Shown: positions 28,875 through 38,174 of the stretch, piece after piece | How the letters are laid out: the number at the start of each line of letters is the position of its first letter | How positions within the stretch are numbered: the first letter of the stretch is position 1 | Assembly: GCF_021010575.1 (NCBI RefSeq) | Contig: NZ_JAJNAG010000031.1 | Coordinates: 1 to 38,282 of the forward strand | Source of the DNA: Limnobaculum eriocheiris | GTDB taxonomy: Bacteria; Pseudomonadota; Gammaproteobacteria; Enterobacterales; Enterobacteriaceae | Length of the DNA stretch: 38,282 nt | Direction: 5' to 3' | Position numbers and translations under genes: made by a program | Notes under the pieces: generated by a model | What the model was told of the DNA's origin: nothing | The model's database searches: none | Seen by the model: the letters and a program-made list of their open reading frames with translations, nothing else

Positions 28875-29477
28875 TTAGTCAGGTTGATAACCTAACTCAT
28901 GCCGAATGCTATTTCTTAATAGTTCAGCAGCGGATACAGGCTGCATAATCGACGGGTTAATATACGAAATAGTAATGGTACCGAAGCTAATGGACATCAG
29001 TCGCCATGCTTTCACTTCGATACTTTCCTGCTGTATATCATGATGAAAGAAACCGCCCTGACATCCTGATTCAATAATGCCGACCACTTCGCGATGTAGC
29101 ATCAACATAGAGTCGCTATATATCTCGCCGAGATCTTTATCGCGCACCGCCTCTGCCCATGCATCATTCCAGAGTTTGTTCACCGGATCGTTTGGCGATG
29201 ATGTTGAATAGTCCAGCAGCTGAAACAACTGCTCCGGCGGTGCTAATTCAGCAATCTGCTCACAGATAGCCCGATGATCCTGCAAAGTAAACTGACGGAA
29301 TACTTCCCGGCGCAACTCAGAGGTCGATGAAAAATGATGGTGAATAATACCTGTCGCGGCTCCCAGCTCAGTACTGACTTTTCGCGTAGTCACGTTCATA
29401 AAGCCATCTCTCAATGCAACTTTAATCGCCGCATCCAGAATCGCACTTCTGCGCTCATCTTTTGCCATATAGGACAT
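28875..29477 (-). CDS. TetR-family transcriptional regulator
   Basis: The 200-residue protein has an N-terminal TetR helix-turn-helix: RRSAILDAAIKVALRDGFMNVTTRKVS...GAATGIIHHHFSS (about residues 9-53). The C-terminal ligand-binding region begins LRREVFRQFT and has an acidic helix WNDAWAEAVRDKDLGEIYSD, which resembles the BetI-like branch of the family. It precedes the MATE transporter gene in the same orientation. A 17-nt palindrome upstream of its start is a likely autoregulatory operator. ATG 29477 is used; an in-frame ATG three codons later is equally possible. The ligand is unknown. Confidence 0.87.
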   Translation of the reverse strand: MSYMAKDERRSAILDAAIKVALRDGFMNVTTRKVSTELGAATGIIHHHFSSTSELRREVFRQFTLQDHRAICEQIAELAPPEQLFQLLDYSTSSPNDPVNKLWNDAWAEAVRDKDLGEIYSDSMLMLHREVVGIIESGCQGGFFHHDIQQESIEVKAWRLMSISFGTITISYINPSIMQPVSAAELLRNSIRHELGYQPD

Positions 29478-29517
29478 GGTCCACTCTCTGGTGTTGTGAT
29501 GAAATATATTTGATCAT

Positions 29518-29534
29518 ATGTTCAAATTGAACAT
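29518..29534. promoter_or_regulatory. Palindromic operator upstream of the TetR gene
   Basis: ATGTTCAA-A-TTGAACAT is a perfect 8-bp-arm palindrome 41 nt upstream of the TetR-type start, within the probable promoter (an AT-rich TATATT lies between it and the gene). Size and position fit a TetR autoregulatory operator. Confidence 0.6.
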
Positions 29535-29572
29535 GCGTCCATTTCTTTTATCTATGGCTTTTAAAAAAAGGT

Positions 29573-29600
29573 AAAAAAACGGTCCCCCCAGGGACCGTTT
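29573..29600 (-). terminator. Terminator of gltP
   Basis: On the minus strand AAACGGTCCC / GGGACCGTTT pair perfectly (29577-29600) around a 4-nt loop and run into a T-tract. It lies just after the gltP stop. Confidence 0.93.
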
Positions 29601-29606
29601 ATCTGA

Positions 29607-30923
29607 CTATAAGGAGGAACTACAGGCTATTTCTGCCTTGCCAAAAATCTCTTCCTCATAAGCGCGTGCTTTGTCTTTATCAAACTGTCGTTCCCACTTA
29701 GCGATAACCAATACAGCCAGCGCATTACCCACAACGTTCAATGCAGTACGAGCCATATCCATAATACGGTCTACACCAGCAATAAACATCAGGCCATCCA
29801 GAGGAATACCCACGCTACCCAATGTTGCCAACAATACGACAAAGGAGACGCCAGGAACGCCTGCAATGCCCTTCGACGTTACCATTAGCGTTAATACCAA
29901 CGTAATTTCCTGCATTAACGACAACTCAATCCCATACAATTGAGCAATAAAGATAGCGGCAATACTCTGATAAAGCGTCGAACCGTCCAGATTGAAAGAA
30001 TAACCGGTAGGAACCACAAAACCGGTAATGGCTTTAGATGCCCCATAGGCTTCCATCTTTTCGATAATTCTCGGCAGTACTGTTTCAGAGCTGGCGGTTG
30101 AGTAAGCCAAAATAAGCTCATCTTTCAGAATGCGGATTAAGGTCCAGATACGTAAACCACATATACGCGCTACGGTACCTAAAACAATCAACGCAAAGAA
30201 AATAATCGCACCATAAACCAGGGCAACAAGTTTCACTAATGGAATTAATGAAGAGAAACCAAAGGTTGCCACAGTCACTGAGATCAATGCGAACACACCC
30301 ACAGGGGCATAACGCATAATCATGTGGGTCACTCTAAACATGGTTTCAGACATTGATCTGAATACATTCAGTAAAGGAGCTCGGGTCTCTTTAGGCAGCG
30401 ACGATAGCCCTAATCCAAACAACACGGAGAAGAAAATGATCGGTAGCATCTCGCCTGATGCTAATGCTTTAAAGATGTTAGTTGGAATTAACGACATAAT
30501 CGTGATGACTAAGCTATGAGCCCCACTCTGCACTTCTGCCGTTGTCACCTTATATTGGGATATATCCACCGCATTGAGCTGGGACATATCGATACCGTGA
30601 CCGGGTTGAAAAACATTAGCCGCCACTAAACCAATTACAATGGCTACAGTGGTGATAATCTCAAAATAAATAATGGTTTTCAGTCCGATACGGCCCAACT
30701 TTTTAGCATCGCCAACACCGGCAATACCGACCACCAACGTAGATACCACAATCGGTACCACAATCATCTTAATCAGACGGATAAAAATGTCGCCAGCAGG
30801 TTTGAAGAAGTTCACAACTAACCAATCCGTTGATTCACTCCCATGCATCACTGAACCAACAATGATCCCTAGTACCAGAGCAATCAAAATCTGCCAGGCT
30901 AAAGTAATTTTAAAACCTTTCAT
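29607..30923 (-). CDS. gltP: Glutamate/aspartate:proton symporter GltP
   Basis: This inner-membrane proton-dependent glutamate/aspartate carrier belongs to the DAACS family. The 438 residues match E. coli GltP in length and sequence: start FKITLAWQILIALVLGI, LIKMIVVPIVVSTLVVGIAG, the substrate-binding hairpin YSTASSETVLPRI (HP1, near residue 270), PTGYSFNLDGSTLYQ, SKGIAGVPG (HP2) and DRIMDMARTALNVVGNALA. gltP lies beside the acs-yjcH-actP operon, divergently, as in E. coli. It has its own strong terminator. Confidence 0.97.
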   Translation of the reverse strand: MKGFKITLAWQILIALVLGIIVGSVMHGSESTDWLVVNFFKPAGDIFIRLIKMIVVPIVVSTLVVGIAGVGDAKKLGRIGLKTIIYFEIITTVAIVIGLVAANVFQPGHGIDMSQLNAVDISQYKVTTAEVQSGAHSLVITIMSLIPTNIFKALASGEMLPIIFFSVLFGLGLSSLPKETRAPLLNVFRSMSETMFRVTHMIMRYAPVGVFALISVTVATFGFSSLIPLVKLVALVYGAIIFFALIVLGTVARICGLRIWTLIRILKDELILAYSTASSETVLPRIIEKMEAYGASKAITGFVVPTGYSFNLDGSTLYQSIAAIFIAQLYGIELSLMQEITLVLTLMVTSKGIAGVPGVSFVVLLATLGSVGIPLDGLMFIAGVDRIMDMARTALNVVGNALAVLVIAKWERQFDKDKARAYEEEIFGKAEIACSSSL

Positions 30924-31774
30924 ATATCAAAAATCCTTCAATCTCGTTAAATGCCTGCTTACAGGCTCGCCTTAAGTAAGGCTTTTCATTATTTTTATGC
31001 GGGCTTTCAAACAAATAACTTCCCGCCTGAATGTCAACACTCCCTTAGTTTTATGATCAGAAAACACCATAGAAAAAATACAGGCGCTCTTTTTAGCATC
31101 TTATGCAGTAAAATTACATTTTTCTTTACATAAATACTAAAATTCAGACGAATTCACTGGTATAAACCCTACAAGATAGCATTGTGAATTGCGAAAAAAG
31201 AAAGAGAAATTTATCGCTATTTCCTGACTCTATTTGATAGAGTTAACTTACTCTTTCCGGAAAGAAACTAAACCTAATTAATTGATATAAATAATTTATC
31301 ATAGAAAACAGAATGGAATAATAACTCATTCGTAGTATAAGAAAACAAAGACACTGAAAACCCAATAAGTGGCTATATTGGTATATTAGTACTGATTTTC
31401 ACAGCTAATGGTCAAAATGGTAACAAAAGTACGGAGTAAAGCGTATTTTTTGCCTGATTGATATGCTATCAGATTATTTTATATTCAACTGATTTTTTGC
31501 TCTGAAATCGTTTCGGCTAAATTTTCCCCCCTCATCATTTCCCATCTTACTTCCACACACCTAAATCCGGATCGATTTTAGCCAGTCAGAATAAATAATC
31601 GTAATTAATTTCATATCAGCCTATTCATTTGTCTTTTAAAACAATTTCACCCATGACCATCATTATCCACTGTAATGAAGCGTGATCTTCCGCGCAAAAA
31701 ACAAACATAAAATGTGCGCAATGATTGAATAATAACTAAATTACATAATGTTAACAAATTTAAAGGGAACAATA
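30924..31774. other. Divergent gltP / acs regulatory region
   Basis: About 850 nt of AT-rich non-coding DNA between divergent starts. It must hold the gltP promoter (left) and the acs promoter (right). In E. coli acs is controlled by CRP, Fis and IHF. I looked for TGTGA-N6-TCACA and found only half-sites (TGTGA in attgtgaatt near 31183, TTCACA near 31397), so no site is claimed. No ORF with family similarity is present. Confidence 0.5.
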
Positions 31775-33733
31775 ATGAGCACTGTTCATAAACATCCCGT
31801 TCCTGCCGCTATAGCAGAAAACGCGCTGATCAATACACAGCAATATCAGGCTATGTATCAGCAGTCAGTGGAAGATCCTGACAAGTTTTGGGGCACGCAA
31901 GGGAAAATTATTGATTGGATGAGACCTTATACCAAGGTTAAAAATACGTCATTTTCCCCTGACAATATTGATATACGTTGGTTTGAAGACGGTACGCTGA
32001 ACCTGTCGGCTAACTGCCTGGATCGCCATCTGGAAACCCGCGGTAACCAGACGGCAATTATCTGGGAAAGCGATGACGGCAGTGAGACTCAAAGAATTAC
32101 TTATCGCCAGCTCTATCACCGGGTGTGTAAATTTGCCAATGTGCTTAAAGCGCTGGGTATGAAACAAGGTGATGTGGTCGCAATTTACATGCCAATGGTA
32201 CCGGAAACCGCCGTTGCTATGTTGGCTTGCGCTCGTCTGGGGCTGATTCATTCCGTTATATTTGCTGGTTTCTCGCCGGAAGCCATTTCCGGACGTATTA
32301 TCGACTCCAGCTCTCGTCTGGTAATTACCGCTGATGAGGGGCTGCGCGCAGGTAAAACTATCCCGCTGAAAAAGAATATCGATGATGCGTTAGCAAATCC
32401 TCATGTGAATAGCGTTGAACACACCATTGTTTTCAAACGAACCGGCAATACCATTAACTGGAAACCCGGTCACGACCTGTGGTGGCATGAATTAGTTAAT
32501 GCCGCAGATGATGAGTGTGCTCCGGTAGAGCTGCCGGCTGAAAGTCCGCTGTTCATTCTCTACACCTCTGGTTCAACCGGCAAACCAAAAGGTGTGCTGC
32601 ATACCACCGGCGGTTATCTGGTTTATGCTGCACTGACCTTTAAATATGTCTTTGATTACCATGAAGGTGAAATATATTGGTGTACAGCCGATATGGGATG
32701 GGTCACAGGCCATAGCTATGCGCTGTATGGGCCATTGTGTAATGGGGCAACCACCCTCTTTTTTGAAGGGTTATTAACTTATCCAGGCCCTAACCGAATG
32801 TCACAACTGATAGATAAATATCAGGTCAATATTCTGTATACCGCACCTACAGCCATTCGTTCTTTGATGGCGCAGGGGAATCTGGCAATTACCGATACCA
32901 CACGCAGTTCACTGAGAATCATGGGTAGCGTAGGGGAACCTATCAATCCGGAAGCCTGGGAGTGGTATTACTTCACTATTGGTAATGGAAAATGCCCGAT
33001 TGTTGATACTTGGTGGCAAACAGAGACCGGCGGCTTTATGCTAACGCCGTTTCCCGGTGCCACCGAGTTAAAAGCGGGTTCTGCAACTTTACCTTTCTTC
33101 GGCGTCAAACCTGCACTGGTCGACAATGACGGAAATCAGCTAAGTGGTGCCTGTGAGGGCAATCTGGTGATTACCGATTCATGGCCGGGTCAGGCCCGGA
33201 CACTCTATGGCGATCATACCCGATTTGAACAAACTTACTTTGCCTCATTCAAAGGTTTCTACTTCAGCGGAGACGGCGCTCGTCGCGATGAAGATGGATA
33301 TTACTGGATAACTGGCCGGGTGGATGACGTTCTTAACGTATCGGGGCATCGTCTGGGAACTGCGGAAATAGAATCTGCACTGGTTGCCCATCCTAAAATT
33401 GCCGAAGCAGCGGTGGTCGGCATTCCTCACTATATCAAAGGGCAGGCTATTTATGCCTACATCACTCTGAATTACGGTGAGGAACCCAGCGATGAACTGT
33501 ATGACGATGTTATTAAATGGGTACGCAAAGAGATTGGGCCAATAGCTACGCCCGATATCCTGCACTGGACCCAAACCCTTCCTAAAACGCGTTCGGGTAA
33601 AATTATGCGGCGCATTCTACGGAAAATCGCCGATGGCGATACCAGTAATCTGGGAGATACCTCTACGCTAGCCGATCCCGGCGTAGTTGAGAAATTATTA
33701 CAGGAAAAAGAGTTAATGAAAGCAGCCTCATAA
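31775..33733 (+). CDS. acs: Acetyl-CoA synthetase (AMP-forming)
   Basis: This cytoplasmic enzyme activates acetate with ATP and CoA to acetyl-CoA (high-affinity acetate scavenging). From ATG 31775 it has 652 residues, the length of E. coli Acs. The adenylate-forming motif [11 protein letters not shown] is at 263-273. WWQTETGG, the hinge region [20 protein letters not shown] and the C-terminal [11 protein letters not shown] are present. The last holds Lys609, the residue acetylated and inactivated by the Pat enzyme in Salmonella. An ATG at 31748 would add nine residues unlike the family; AAAGGGAA before 31775 and [11 protein letters not shown] decide the start. It is first in the operon with yjcH and actP. 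Confidence 0.98.
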   Translation: MSTVHKHPVPAAIAENALINTQQYQAMYQQSVEDPDKFWGTQGKIIDWMRPYTKVKNTSFSPDNIDIRWFEDGTLNLSANCLDRHLETRGNQTAIIWESDDGSETQRITYRQLYHRVCKFANVLKALGMKQGDVVAIYMPMVPETAVAMLACARLGLIHSVIFAGFSPEAISGRIIDSSSRLVITADEGLRAGKTIPLKKNIDDALANPHVNSVEHTIVFKRTGNTINWKPGHDLWWHELVNAADDECAPVELPAESPLFILYTSGSTGKPKGVLHTTGGYLVYAALTFKYVFDYHEGEIYWCTADMGWVTGHSYALYGPLCNGATTLFFEGLLTYPGPNRMSQLIDKYQVNILYTAPTAIRSLMAQGNLAITDTTRSSLRIMGSVGEPINPEAWEWYYFTIGNGKCPIVDTWWQTETGGFMLTPFPGATELKAGSATLPFFGVKPALVDNDGNQLSGACEGNLVITDSWPGQARTLYGDHTRFEQTYFASFKGFYFSGDGARRDEDGYYWITGRVDDVLNVSGHRLGTAEIESALVAHPKIAEAAVVGIPHYIKGQAIYAYITLNYGEEPSDELYDDVIKWVRKEIGPIATPDILHWTQTLPKTRSGKIMRRILRKIADGDTSNLGDTSTLADPGVVEKLLQEKELMKAAS

Positions 33734-33787
33734 CCAACGCCGCCTTGCGCGGCAATATTCAATCTTTATCTCACAGGAGACGCTCTG

Positions 33788-34099
33788 ATGAATGATCACA
33801 TTTATCAACGGATTGAAAATAACCCGCGCTTCAAAGATCTGGTGCGCAAACGGGACATATTTGCCTGGACACTCTCGTTTATTACTTTAGCTCTGTACGT
33901 TGGCTTCATTCTACTGATTGCTTTTGAGCCTCAGTGGTTGGGTACACCGGTCACAGAGGGGATCAGCATCACTCGTGGTATTCCAATTGGTATCGGGCTG
34001 ATTCTTGCCTCATTTGTTTTAACTGGAATCTATGTCTATCGGGCGAACAGAGAGTTTGATGAGCTCAATGCGCAAATTTTGAATGAGGCACACCAATGA
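33788..34099 (+). CDS. yjcH: DUF485 membrane protein YjcH
   Basis: This small inner-membrane protein of 103 residues has two hydrophobic helices (about 24-46 and 60-85). The DUF485 signature is seen in [20 protein letters not shown] and [30 protein letters not shown], shown here as separate blocks around residues 14-33 and 59-88. It always accompanies ActP and is thought to assist acetate uptake. The ribosome site is AGGAGACG. The stop overlaps the actP ATG (ATGA), so the pair is translationally coupled. Confidence 0.95.
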   Translation: MNDHIYQRIENNPRFKDLVRKRDIFAWTLSFITLALYVGFILLIAFEPQWLGTPVTEGISITRGIPIGIGLILASFVLTGIYVYRANREFDELNAQILNEAHQ

Positions 34100-35751
34100 A
34101 AACTCGTTTTTTCTCTGCCTTAGCGCTACTGGCAGCCTCTCCACTGGCTTTTGCTGATGCCATTGGTGGCGAAGTTAAACGCCAGCCGCTAAATATTGAA
34201 GCTATAGTCATGTTTATCCTGTTTGTAGGGTTAACGCTCTATATCACTTACTGGGCATCCAAACGAACTCGCTCTCGTTCTGACTACTATACCGCTGGCG
34301 GCAAAATTACCGGGTTACAAAATGGCCTGGCTATTGCCGGTGATTTTATGTCTGCTGCCTCTTTTCTTGGTATCTCTGCACTGGTTTATACCTCCGGTTA
34401 CGATGGCTTAATTTACTCTATCGGATTCCTAATCGGCTGGCCGATTATTCTGTTCCTGATAGCGGAGCGCTTACGTAACCTGGGAAAATATACTTTTGCC
34501 GATGTCGCATCGTATCGTCTGGGACAAAAAGAGATTCGTACCTTATCAGCCTGTGGTTCACTGGTCGTGGTTGCTCTTTATCTGATAGCCCAAATGGTAG
34601 GGGCCGGTAAACTCATTCAGTTACTGTTTGGTCTGAACTACCATGTTGCAGTCGTTCTGGTGGGTATTCTGATGGTGATGTACGTATTGTTTGGCGGCAT
34701 GTTGGCCACCACATGGGTACAAATCATCAAAGCAGTACTACTGCTTGCCGGAGCCAGCTTCATGGCTATCATGGTGATGAAATCTGTTAACTTCAATTTT
34801 AATGAGCTCTTTGTTCAGGCAATTAAAACCAGTCCGAAAGGAGCTGCCATTATGAGTCCGGGCGGATTAGTTTCCGATCCTATCTCTGCGCTCTCATTAG
34901 GTTTGGCACTGATGTTTGGTACTGCCGGATTACCGCATATCATTATGCGATTCTTTACCGTAAGTGATGCCAAAGAAGCGCGTAAAAGCGTATTCTATGC
35001 CACTGGTTTTATTGGTTATTTCTACATACTTACCTTTATCATCGGATTTGGCGCGATCTTTCTGGTAGGTGGAAACCCGATGTTTAAAGATGCTGCCGGG
35101 GCGCTTATCGGCGGAACTAACATGGCTGCTGTTCACCTTGCTGATGCCGTGGGGGGGAGTTTCTTCCTTGGCTTTATCTCCGCCGTTGCGTTTGCCACTA
35201 TCCTCGCGGTAGTAGCTGGCCTCACTCTGGCCGGAGCTTCTGCAGTTTCTCACGACCTCTATGCTAATGTTATTAAGCAAGGTAAAGCGACAGAACGTGA
35301 TGAGTTGAAAGTATCGAAAATAACGACGGTAGTTTTAGGATTTGTTGCTATTGGGCTGGGGATTCTATTTGAAAAGCAAAACATCGCTTTCATGGTCGGC
35401 CTGGCATTCTCTATCGCGGCAAGCTGTAATTTCCCTATTATTATTCTATCAATGTACTGGAAAAAATTAACCACTCGAGGAGCCATGTTCGGTGGTTGGT
35501 TAGGACTGCTCAGTGCTGTAGGACTGATGATTCTCGGCCCAACCATCTGGGTACAAATACTGGGTCATGAAAAAGCTATCTATCCTTATGAATATCCGGC
35601 ACTGTTCTCCATGATTATTGCCTTCATGGGAACCTGGTTCTTCTCTATTACGGATACATCTGCAAACGCAGTTCAGGAAAGAGAGCTGTTCTACTCTCAG
35701 TCTATTCGTTCACAAACGGGTTATGGTGCTTCAGGTAGCGTATCCCATTAA
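34096..35751 (+). CDS. actP: Cation/acetate symporter ActP
   Basis: This inner-membrane sodium:solute symporter (SSS family) takes up acetate and related small acids. It has 551 residues with an N-terminal cleavable-looking signal ([13 protein letters not shown]) followed by about thirteen helices. Family blocks include [51 protein letters not shown], and [20 protein letters not shown]. It is the last gene of acs-yjcH-actP, and a terminator-like hairpin follows. Together the operon imports and activates acetate when better carbon sources are exhausted. Confidence 0.97.
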   Translation: MKTRFFSALALLAASPLAFADAIGGEVKRQPLNIEAIVMFILFVGLTLYITYWASKRTRSRSDYYTAGGKITGLQNGLAIAGDFMSAASFLGISALVYTSGYDGLIYSIGFLIGWPIILFLIAERLRNLGKYTFADVASYRLGQKEIRTLSACGSLVVVALYLIAQMVGAGKLIQLLFGLNYHVAVVLVGILMVMYVLFGGMLATTWVQIIKAVLLLAGASFMAIMVMKSVNFNFNELFVQAIKTSPKGAAIMSPGGLVSDPISALSLGLALMFGTAGLPHIIMRFFTVSDAKEARKSVFYATGFIGYFYILTFIIGFGAIFLVGGNPMFKDAAGALIGGTNMAAVHLADAVGGSFFLGFISAVAFATILAVVAGLTLAGASAVSHDLYANVIKQGKATERDELKVSKITTVVLGFVAIGLGILFEKQNIAFMVGLAFSIAASCNFPIIILSMYWKKLTTRGAMFGGWLGLLSAVGLMILGPTIWVQILGHEKAIYPYEYPALFSMIIAFMGTWFFSITDTSANAVQERELFYSQSIRSQTGYGASGSVSH

Positions 35752-36078
35752 TAAGCCAGCTAGTGATATATTAAAGGTGCCAATGGCGCCTTTAATATTA
35801 TCTGGTGGCAGACCAGGGATAGTCCGCCAGTAAAAATGCTTTAATCGATCTTTTTGCGGATGTTGATATAGCCATTCACGTATCGACTTAATCTTTTGAT
35901 AATCATCCTCACCGAAATGCTTTTAAATAGAGCTCATCAAATTGCGCTTTTGCCTCTGATTCAGATAATCTTCCAGCATCAACCAGACTCCACCACAACT
36001 CTTACATATTTGGCATGGGATCAGATTATCCAGAACCGACGATTGCAACGTAACAGTTTTACATTTAGCACACTGTAT
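35731..36078 (-). pseudogene. Broken zinc-ribbon (zf-TFIIB-like) gene
   Basis: One minus-strand frame from 36078 reads (ATA)-QCAKCKTVTLQSS..., then CQICKSCGGVWLMLEDYL, an in-frame TAA at 35925-35923, and continues HFGEDDYQKIKSIREWLYQH...KHFYWRTIPGL. Paired cysteines (C-x2-C, then C-x2-C-x2-CGGVW) are the signature of small zf-TFIIB-type zinc ribbons. The first codon is ATA where an ATG would be expected, with a stop codon immediately upstream. The coding frame thus has a lost start and one nonsense codon. The true 3' end is unclear because the frame runs into the actP terminator hairpin. Function unknown. Confidence 0.6.
35768..35798 (+). terminator. Terminator-like hairpin after actP
   Basis: ATATTAAAGGTGCC (35768-35781) and GGCGCCTTTAATAT (35785-35798) form a 14-bp stem with one wobble pair and a 3-nt loop. 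The descending arm is T/A-rich (TTTAATATTA), although there is no pure T-run. Confidence 0.75.
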
Positions 36079-36343
36079 TTAGTTCTACTCTCTGAAAACA
36101 ACTCATTGATAAGTAATAATTATTTCACATTAAATATATTAATATGAAATACTATCGCACATTAACTAATAATAATAAATACTGAATTATAGAATAGAAC
36201 GATATAAACAATCGTATTAAATTAAAAGAATGCATTTCAATAATAAACGTATAGCCAACCCATAGTAAACAAATACAAAAAAACATTTAATATCAATGAA
36301 TTATATTCAAATGTTCTTGTTATATCAAAAACAACACTTCTTG

Positions 36344-36390
36344 TGTGACTGATATCGCACATTTGAATAAAAACCACTGCTCGGTATAAA
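36344..36390 (+). promoter_or_regulatory. Candidate promoter and CRP-like site of aqpZ
   Basis: TTGAAT (36363-36368) and TATAAA (36385-36390) are spaced by 16 nt and lie about 90 nt before aqpZ. Just upstream, TGTGACTGATATCGCA (36344-36359) matches the CRP consensus at 9 of 10 half-site positions. The centre lies near -45, not the usual -41.5 or -61.5, so CRP control is tentative. Confidence 0.45.
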
Positions 36391-36481
36391 CTCTGGCCCG
36401 TCAGTCGTAATGGACTATATTCATAAGATAGGCTTACTAATCGTTGGTATGCCTGTTTATTCTTTTAAGGAAAATTACATC

Positions 36482-37183
36482 ATGTTAAGAAAACTCTCAG
36501 CTGAGTTCTTTGGTACTTTTTGGCTAGTATTCGGTGGTTGTGGTAGTGCAGTTTTAGCTGCTGCTTTCCCTGGCTTAGGCATTGGTTTTGTTGGTGTCTC
36601 ACTGGCATTCGGTCTTACCGTATTAACCATGGCTTATGCTGTTGGCCATATTTCTGGTGGGCATTTCAACCCGGCAGTAACGCTAGGTTTATTTGCAGGT
36701 GGTCGTTTCCCTGCTAAAGACGTTGTTCCATACATCATTACACAAGTTATTGGCGGTATTGCTGCTGGTGCTGTGTTATACCTGATCGCCAGTGGTAAAG
36801 CAGGCTTTGACGCCAGCGCCAGTGGATTTGCATCTAACGGTTATGGTGAGCACTCACCGGGTCAATTCTCTTTGCAAGCTGCTATTGCAGCTGAATTTGT
36901 ATTGACCGCATTCTTCCTGATCATCATCCATGGAGCAACGGATAAACGCGCTCCTGTTGGATTCGCGCCGATTGCAATTGGTCTGGGTTTAACGCTGATT
37001 CACTTAATCAGCATTCCTGTCACTAACACTTCAGTCAACCCGGCGCGTAGTACTGGCGTTGCGATTTTCCAGGGTGGTTGGGCATTAGAGCAACTGTGGA
37101 TTTTCTGGTTGGTACCTATCATTGGTGGTATTGTTGGTGGCCTGATCTATCGTGGCCTGCTGGAATGTAAAAAAGCAGACTAA
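36482..37183 (+). CDS. aqpZ: Aquaporin Z
   Basis: This inner-membrane tetrameric water channel has 233 residues and six helices plus two re-entrant loops, each with an NPA motif: HFNPAVT (Asn63) and SVNPARS (Asn186), with selectivity-filter Arg189. [20 protein letters not shown] and [12 protein letters not shown] match E. coli AqpZ closely. ATG 36482 is chosen because [13 protein letters not shown] is the family start and AAGGA lies 10 nt upstream. The upstream ATG at 36410 would add 24 residues with no family counterpart. A clean terminator follows. Confidence 0.97.
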   Translation: MLRKLSAEFFGTFWLVFGGCGSAVLAAAFPGLGIGFVGVSLAFGLTVLTMAYAVGHISGGHFNPAVTLGLFAGGRFPAKDVVPYIITQVIGGIAAGAVLYLIASGKAGFDASASGFASNGYGEHSPGQFSLQAAIAAEFVLTAFFLIIIHGATDKRAPVGFAPIAIGLGLTLIHLISIPVTNTSVNPARSTGVAIFQGGWALEQLWIFWLVPIIGGIVGGLIYRGLLECKKAD

Positions 37184-37203
37184 GTACAACCTTAATTGAT
37201 ATC

Positions 37204-37230
37204 AAGCCCGCTATTTATAGCGGGTTTTTT
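37204..37230 (+). terminator. Terminator of aqpZ
   Basis: CCCGCTA (37207-37213) and TAGCGGG (37218-37224) form a perfect stem with a 4-nt loop, followed by a run of T residues. Confidence 0.93.
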
Positions 37231-37591
37231 ATTGCCATTTTCCTGTCTTTTTCGAGAATCTTCAAAATAGAAACTGTATTAATACAGATTCGATAGGGAG
37301 ACATCTTATCTATAGAAAACTGAAATCTCCATACATGCTATTTAGCATAGAAATCTATCCTGAATTGACCGTAGTACGATTATTATTGAGGTCTTCACGA
37401 GATTCGACTATCTTCTCTGTATTCGTTTTAGGGTTCAATATGCAAGTAACAATCTAATTATCCAAAGCACTTCTTAAAAGACAGTCAGATTATTAATAGC
37501 TGTACCATTCCCTTTTTAGATCAACAGGTCACATGATTCAAATCCGCTCCCTCGTCGATTAAACTCGATCTTTTTCAAATAATGAATACAG
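37231..37591. other. Intergenic region aqpZ / rRNA operon end
   Basis: About 360 nt with no credible gene on either strand. A stretch near 37530-37553 (ggtcacatgattcaaatcc) recalls a tRNA T-arm, but no stems can be formed around it. Confidence 0.5.
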
Positions 37592-37593
37592 GC

Positions 37594-37656
37594 CTCATTA
37601 CAAAGCAAAAAACCCCAGGCTTTTGGACTGAGGTTTCTCTTAATTAAAGTCTGGCA
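37594..37656 (-). repeat. Degenerate copy of 5S rRNA 3' end plus terminator
   Basis: Positions 37594-37656 repeat, with substitutions, the sequence at 37757-37819. Both have an AAAGCAAAAAACC segment, a GC-rich hairpin, GGTTTCT, then TTAATTAAAGTCTGGCA. The last block is the 3' end of the distal 5S gene and its trailer. The hairpin (CCCCAGGC / GGACTGAGG) is imperfect but still terminator-like on the minus strand. It looks like what remains of a former additional 5S copy after tandem duplication and decay. Confidence 0.75.
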
Positions 37657-37769
37657 ATTTATGAAGACTGCATCATTCACCCTTCAGGTCAACGCTTCGC
37701 GTTGCTCAAACCCGTTTCGCAGGTTTTGTCCCACTCTCTATTGAGTAGCGAACTGCATCACCAGTAAAG

Positions 37770-37800
37770 CAAAAAACCTCAGCCTTTCGACTGGGGTTTC
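37770..37800 (-). terminator. Terminator of the rRNA operon
   Basis: On the minus strand AACCCCAGTC-GAAA-GGCTGAGGTT pairs (with mismatch/wobble in the middle) and runs into TTTTTTGC. It lies about 10 nt after the distal 5S gene, as is typical for enterobacterial rrn operons. Confidence 0.88.
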
Positions 37801-37809
37801 TTTTAATTA

Positions 37810-37929
37810 AAGTCTGGCAGTTCCCTACTCTCGCATGGGGAAGCCCCACACTACCATCGGCGCTACGGCGTTTCACTTCTGAGTTCGGCATGGGGTCAGG
37901 TGGGACCACCGCGCTATCGCCGCCAGACA
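37810..37929 (-). rRNA. rrf: 5S ribosomal RNA, distal copy
   Basis: A 120-nt 5S rRNA on the minus strand, nearly identical to E. coli 5S (GTGGTCCCACCTGACCCCAT, GCCGAACTCAGAAGTGAAAC). Its helix I reads GTCTGGC at the 5' side and GCCAGAC at the 3' side, whereas the proximal copy has GCCAGGC at the 3' side. It follows tRNA-Thr, like rrfF of the E. coli rrnD operon. Confidence 0.98.
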
Positions 37930-37957
37930 AATTCTTTCTATGTCTAACATAATTAAG

Positions 37958-38033
37958 TGGTGCTGATACCCAGAGTCGAACTGGGGACCTCACCCTTACC
38001 AAGGGTGCGCTCTACCAACTGAGCCATATCAGC
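37958..38033 (-). tRNA. tRNA-Thr (anticodon GGT)
   Basis: This 76-nt cloverleaf on the minus strand has acceptor stem GCTGATA / TATCAGC, D-arm GGCTCAGTTGGTAGAGC, an anticodon stem ACCCT with loop containing GGT (CTTGGTAAG), T-loop TTCGACT and encoded CCA. Placed between two 5S genes, it equals thrV of E. coli rrnD and is processed from the rRNA transcript. Confidence 0.98.
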
Positions 38034-38089
38034 GCCAAAACCGGTTTTATCAGATACAAACCTGATAACAATATCTACAGTCTAGCAGT

Positions 38090-38110
38090 TTAAATGACTT
38101 TGTCATTTAA
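38090..38110. repeat. Inverted repeat in the 5S - tRNA-Thr spacer
   Basis: TTAAATGAC (38090-38098) and GTCATTTAA (38102-38110) are perfect complements around TTT. As RNA this hairpin lies in the spacer between the proximal 5S and tRNA-Thr, and could influence precursor processing. Confidence 0.5.
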
Positions 38111-38174
38111 CCATCGGGACAAGGTTTGTACCGTTCCGTGGTTTTAGCTACTTATACTGCTTACATCAAATTTA

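Noticed and set aside
31748-31774. Longer Acs start at 31748
   Set aside because: The family N-terminus (MSTVHKH) begins at 31775, with AAAGGGAA just upstream; the extra nine residues are not conserved.
30924-31774. CRP sites in the gltP-acs interval
   Set aside because: Only single half-sites were found; no TGTGA-N6-TCACA pair passes inspection despite CRP control of acs in E. coli.
35896-36147. 83-codon plus-strand frame after actP
   Set aside because: It lies opposite the zinc-ribbon pseudogene and has no recognisable features or ribosome site.
36410-36481. N-terminal extension of AqpZ from an upstream ATG
   Set aside because: The extra 24 residues have no counterpart in AqpZ, and a proper ribosome site precedes 36482.
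37530-37560. Possible tRNA 3' remnant (ggtcacatgattcaaatcc)
   Set aside because: The T-loop-like string is not flanked by pairing stems, and no acceptor or anticodon arm is present.
37706-38002. 98-codon open frame across the 5S / tRNA-Thr region
   Set aside because: It overlaps a 5S rRNA gene and a tRNA gene that are unambiguous; the frame is coincidental.
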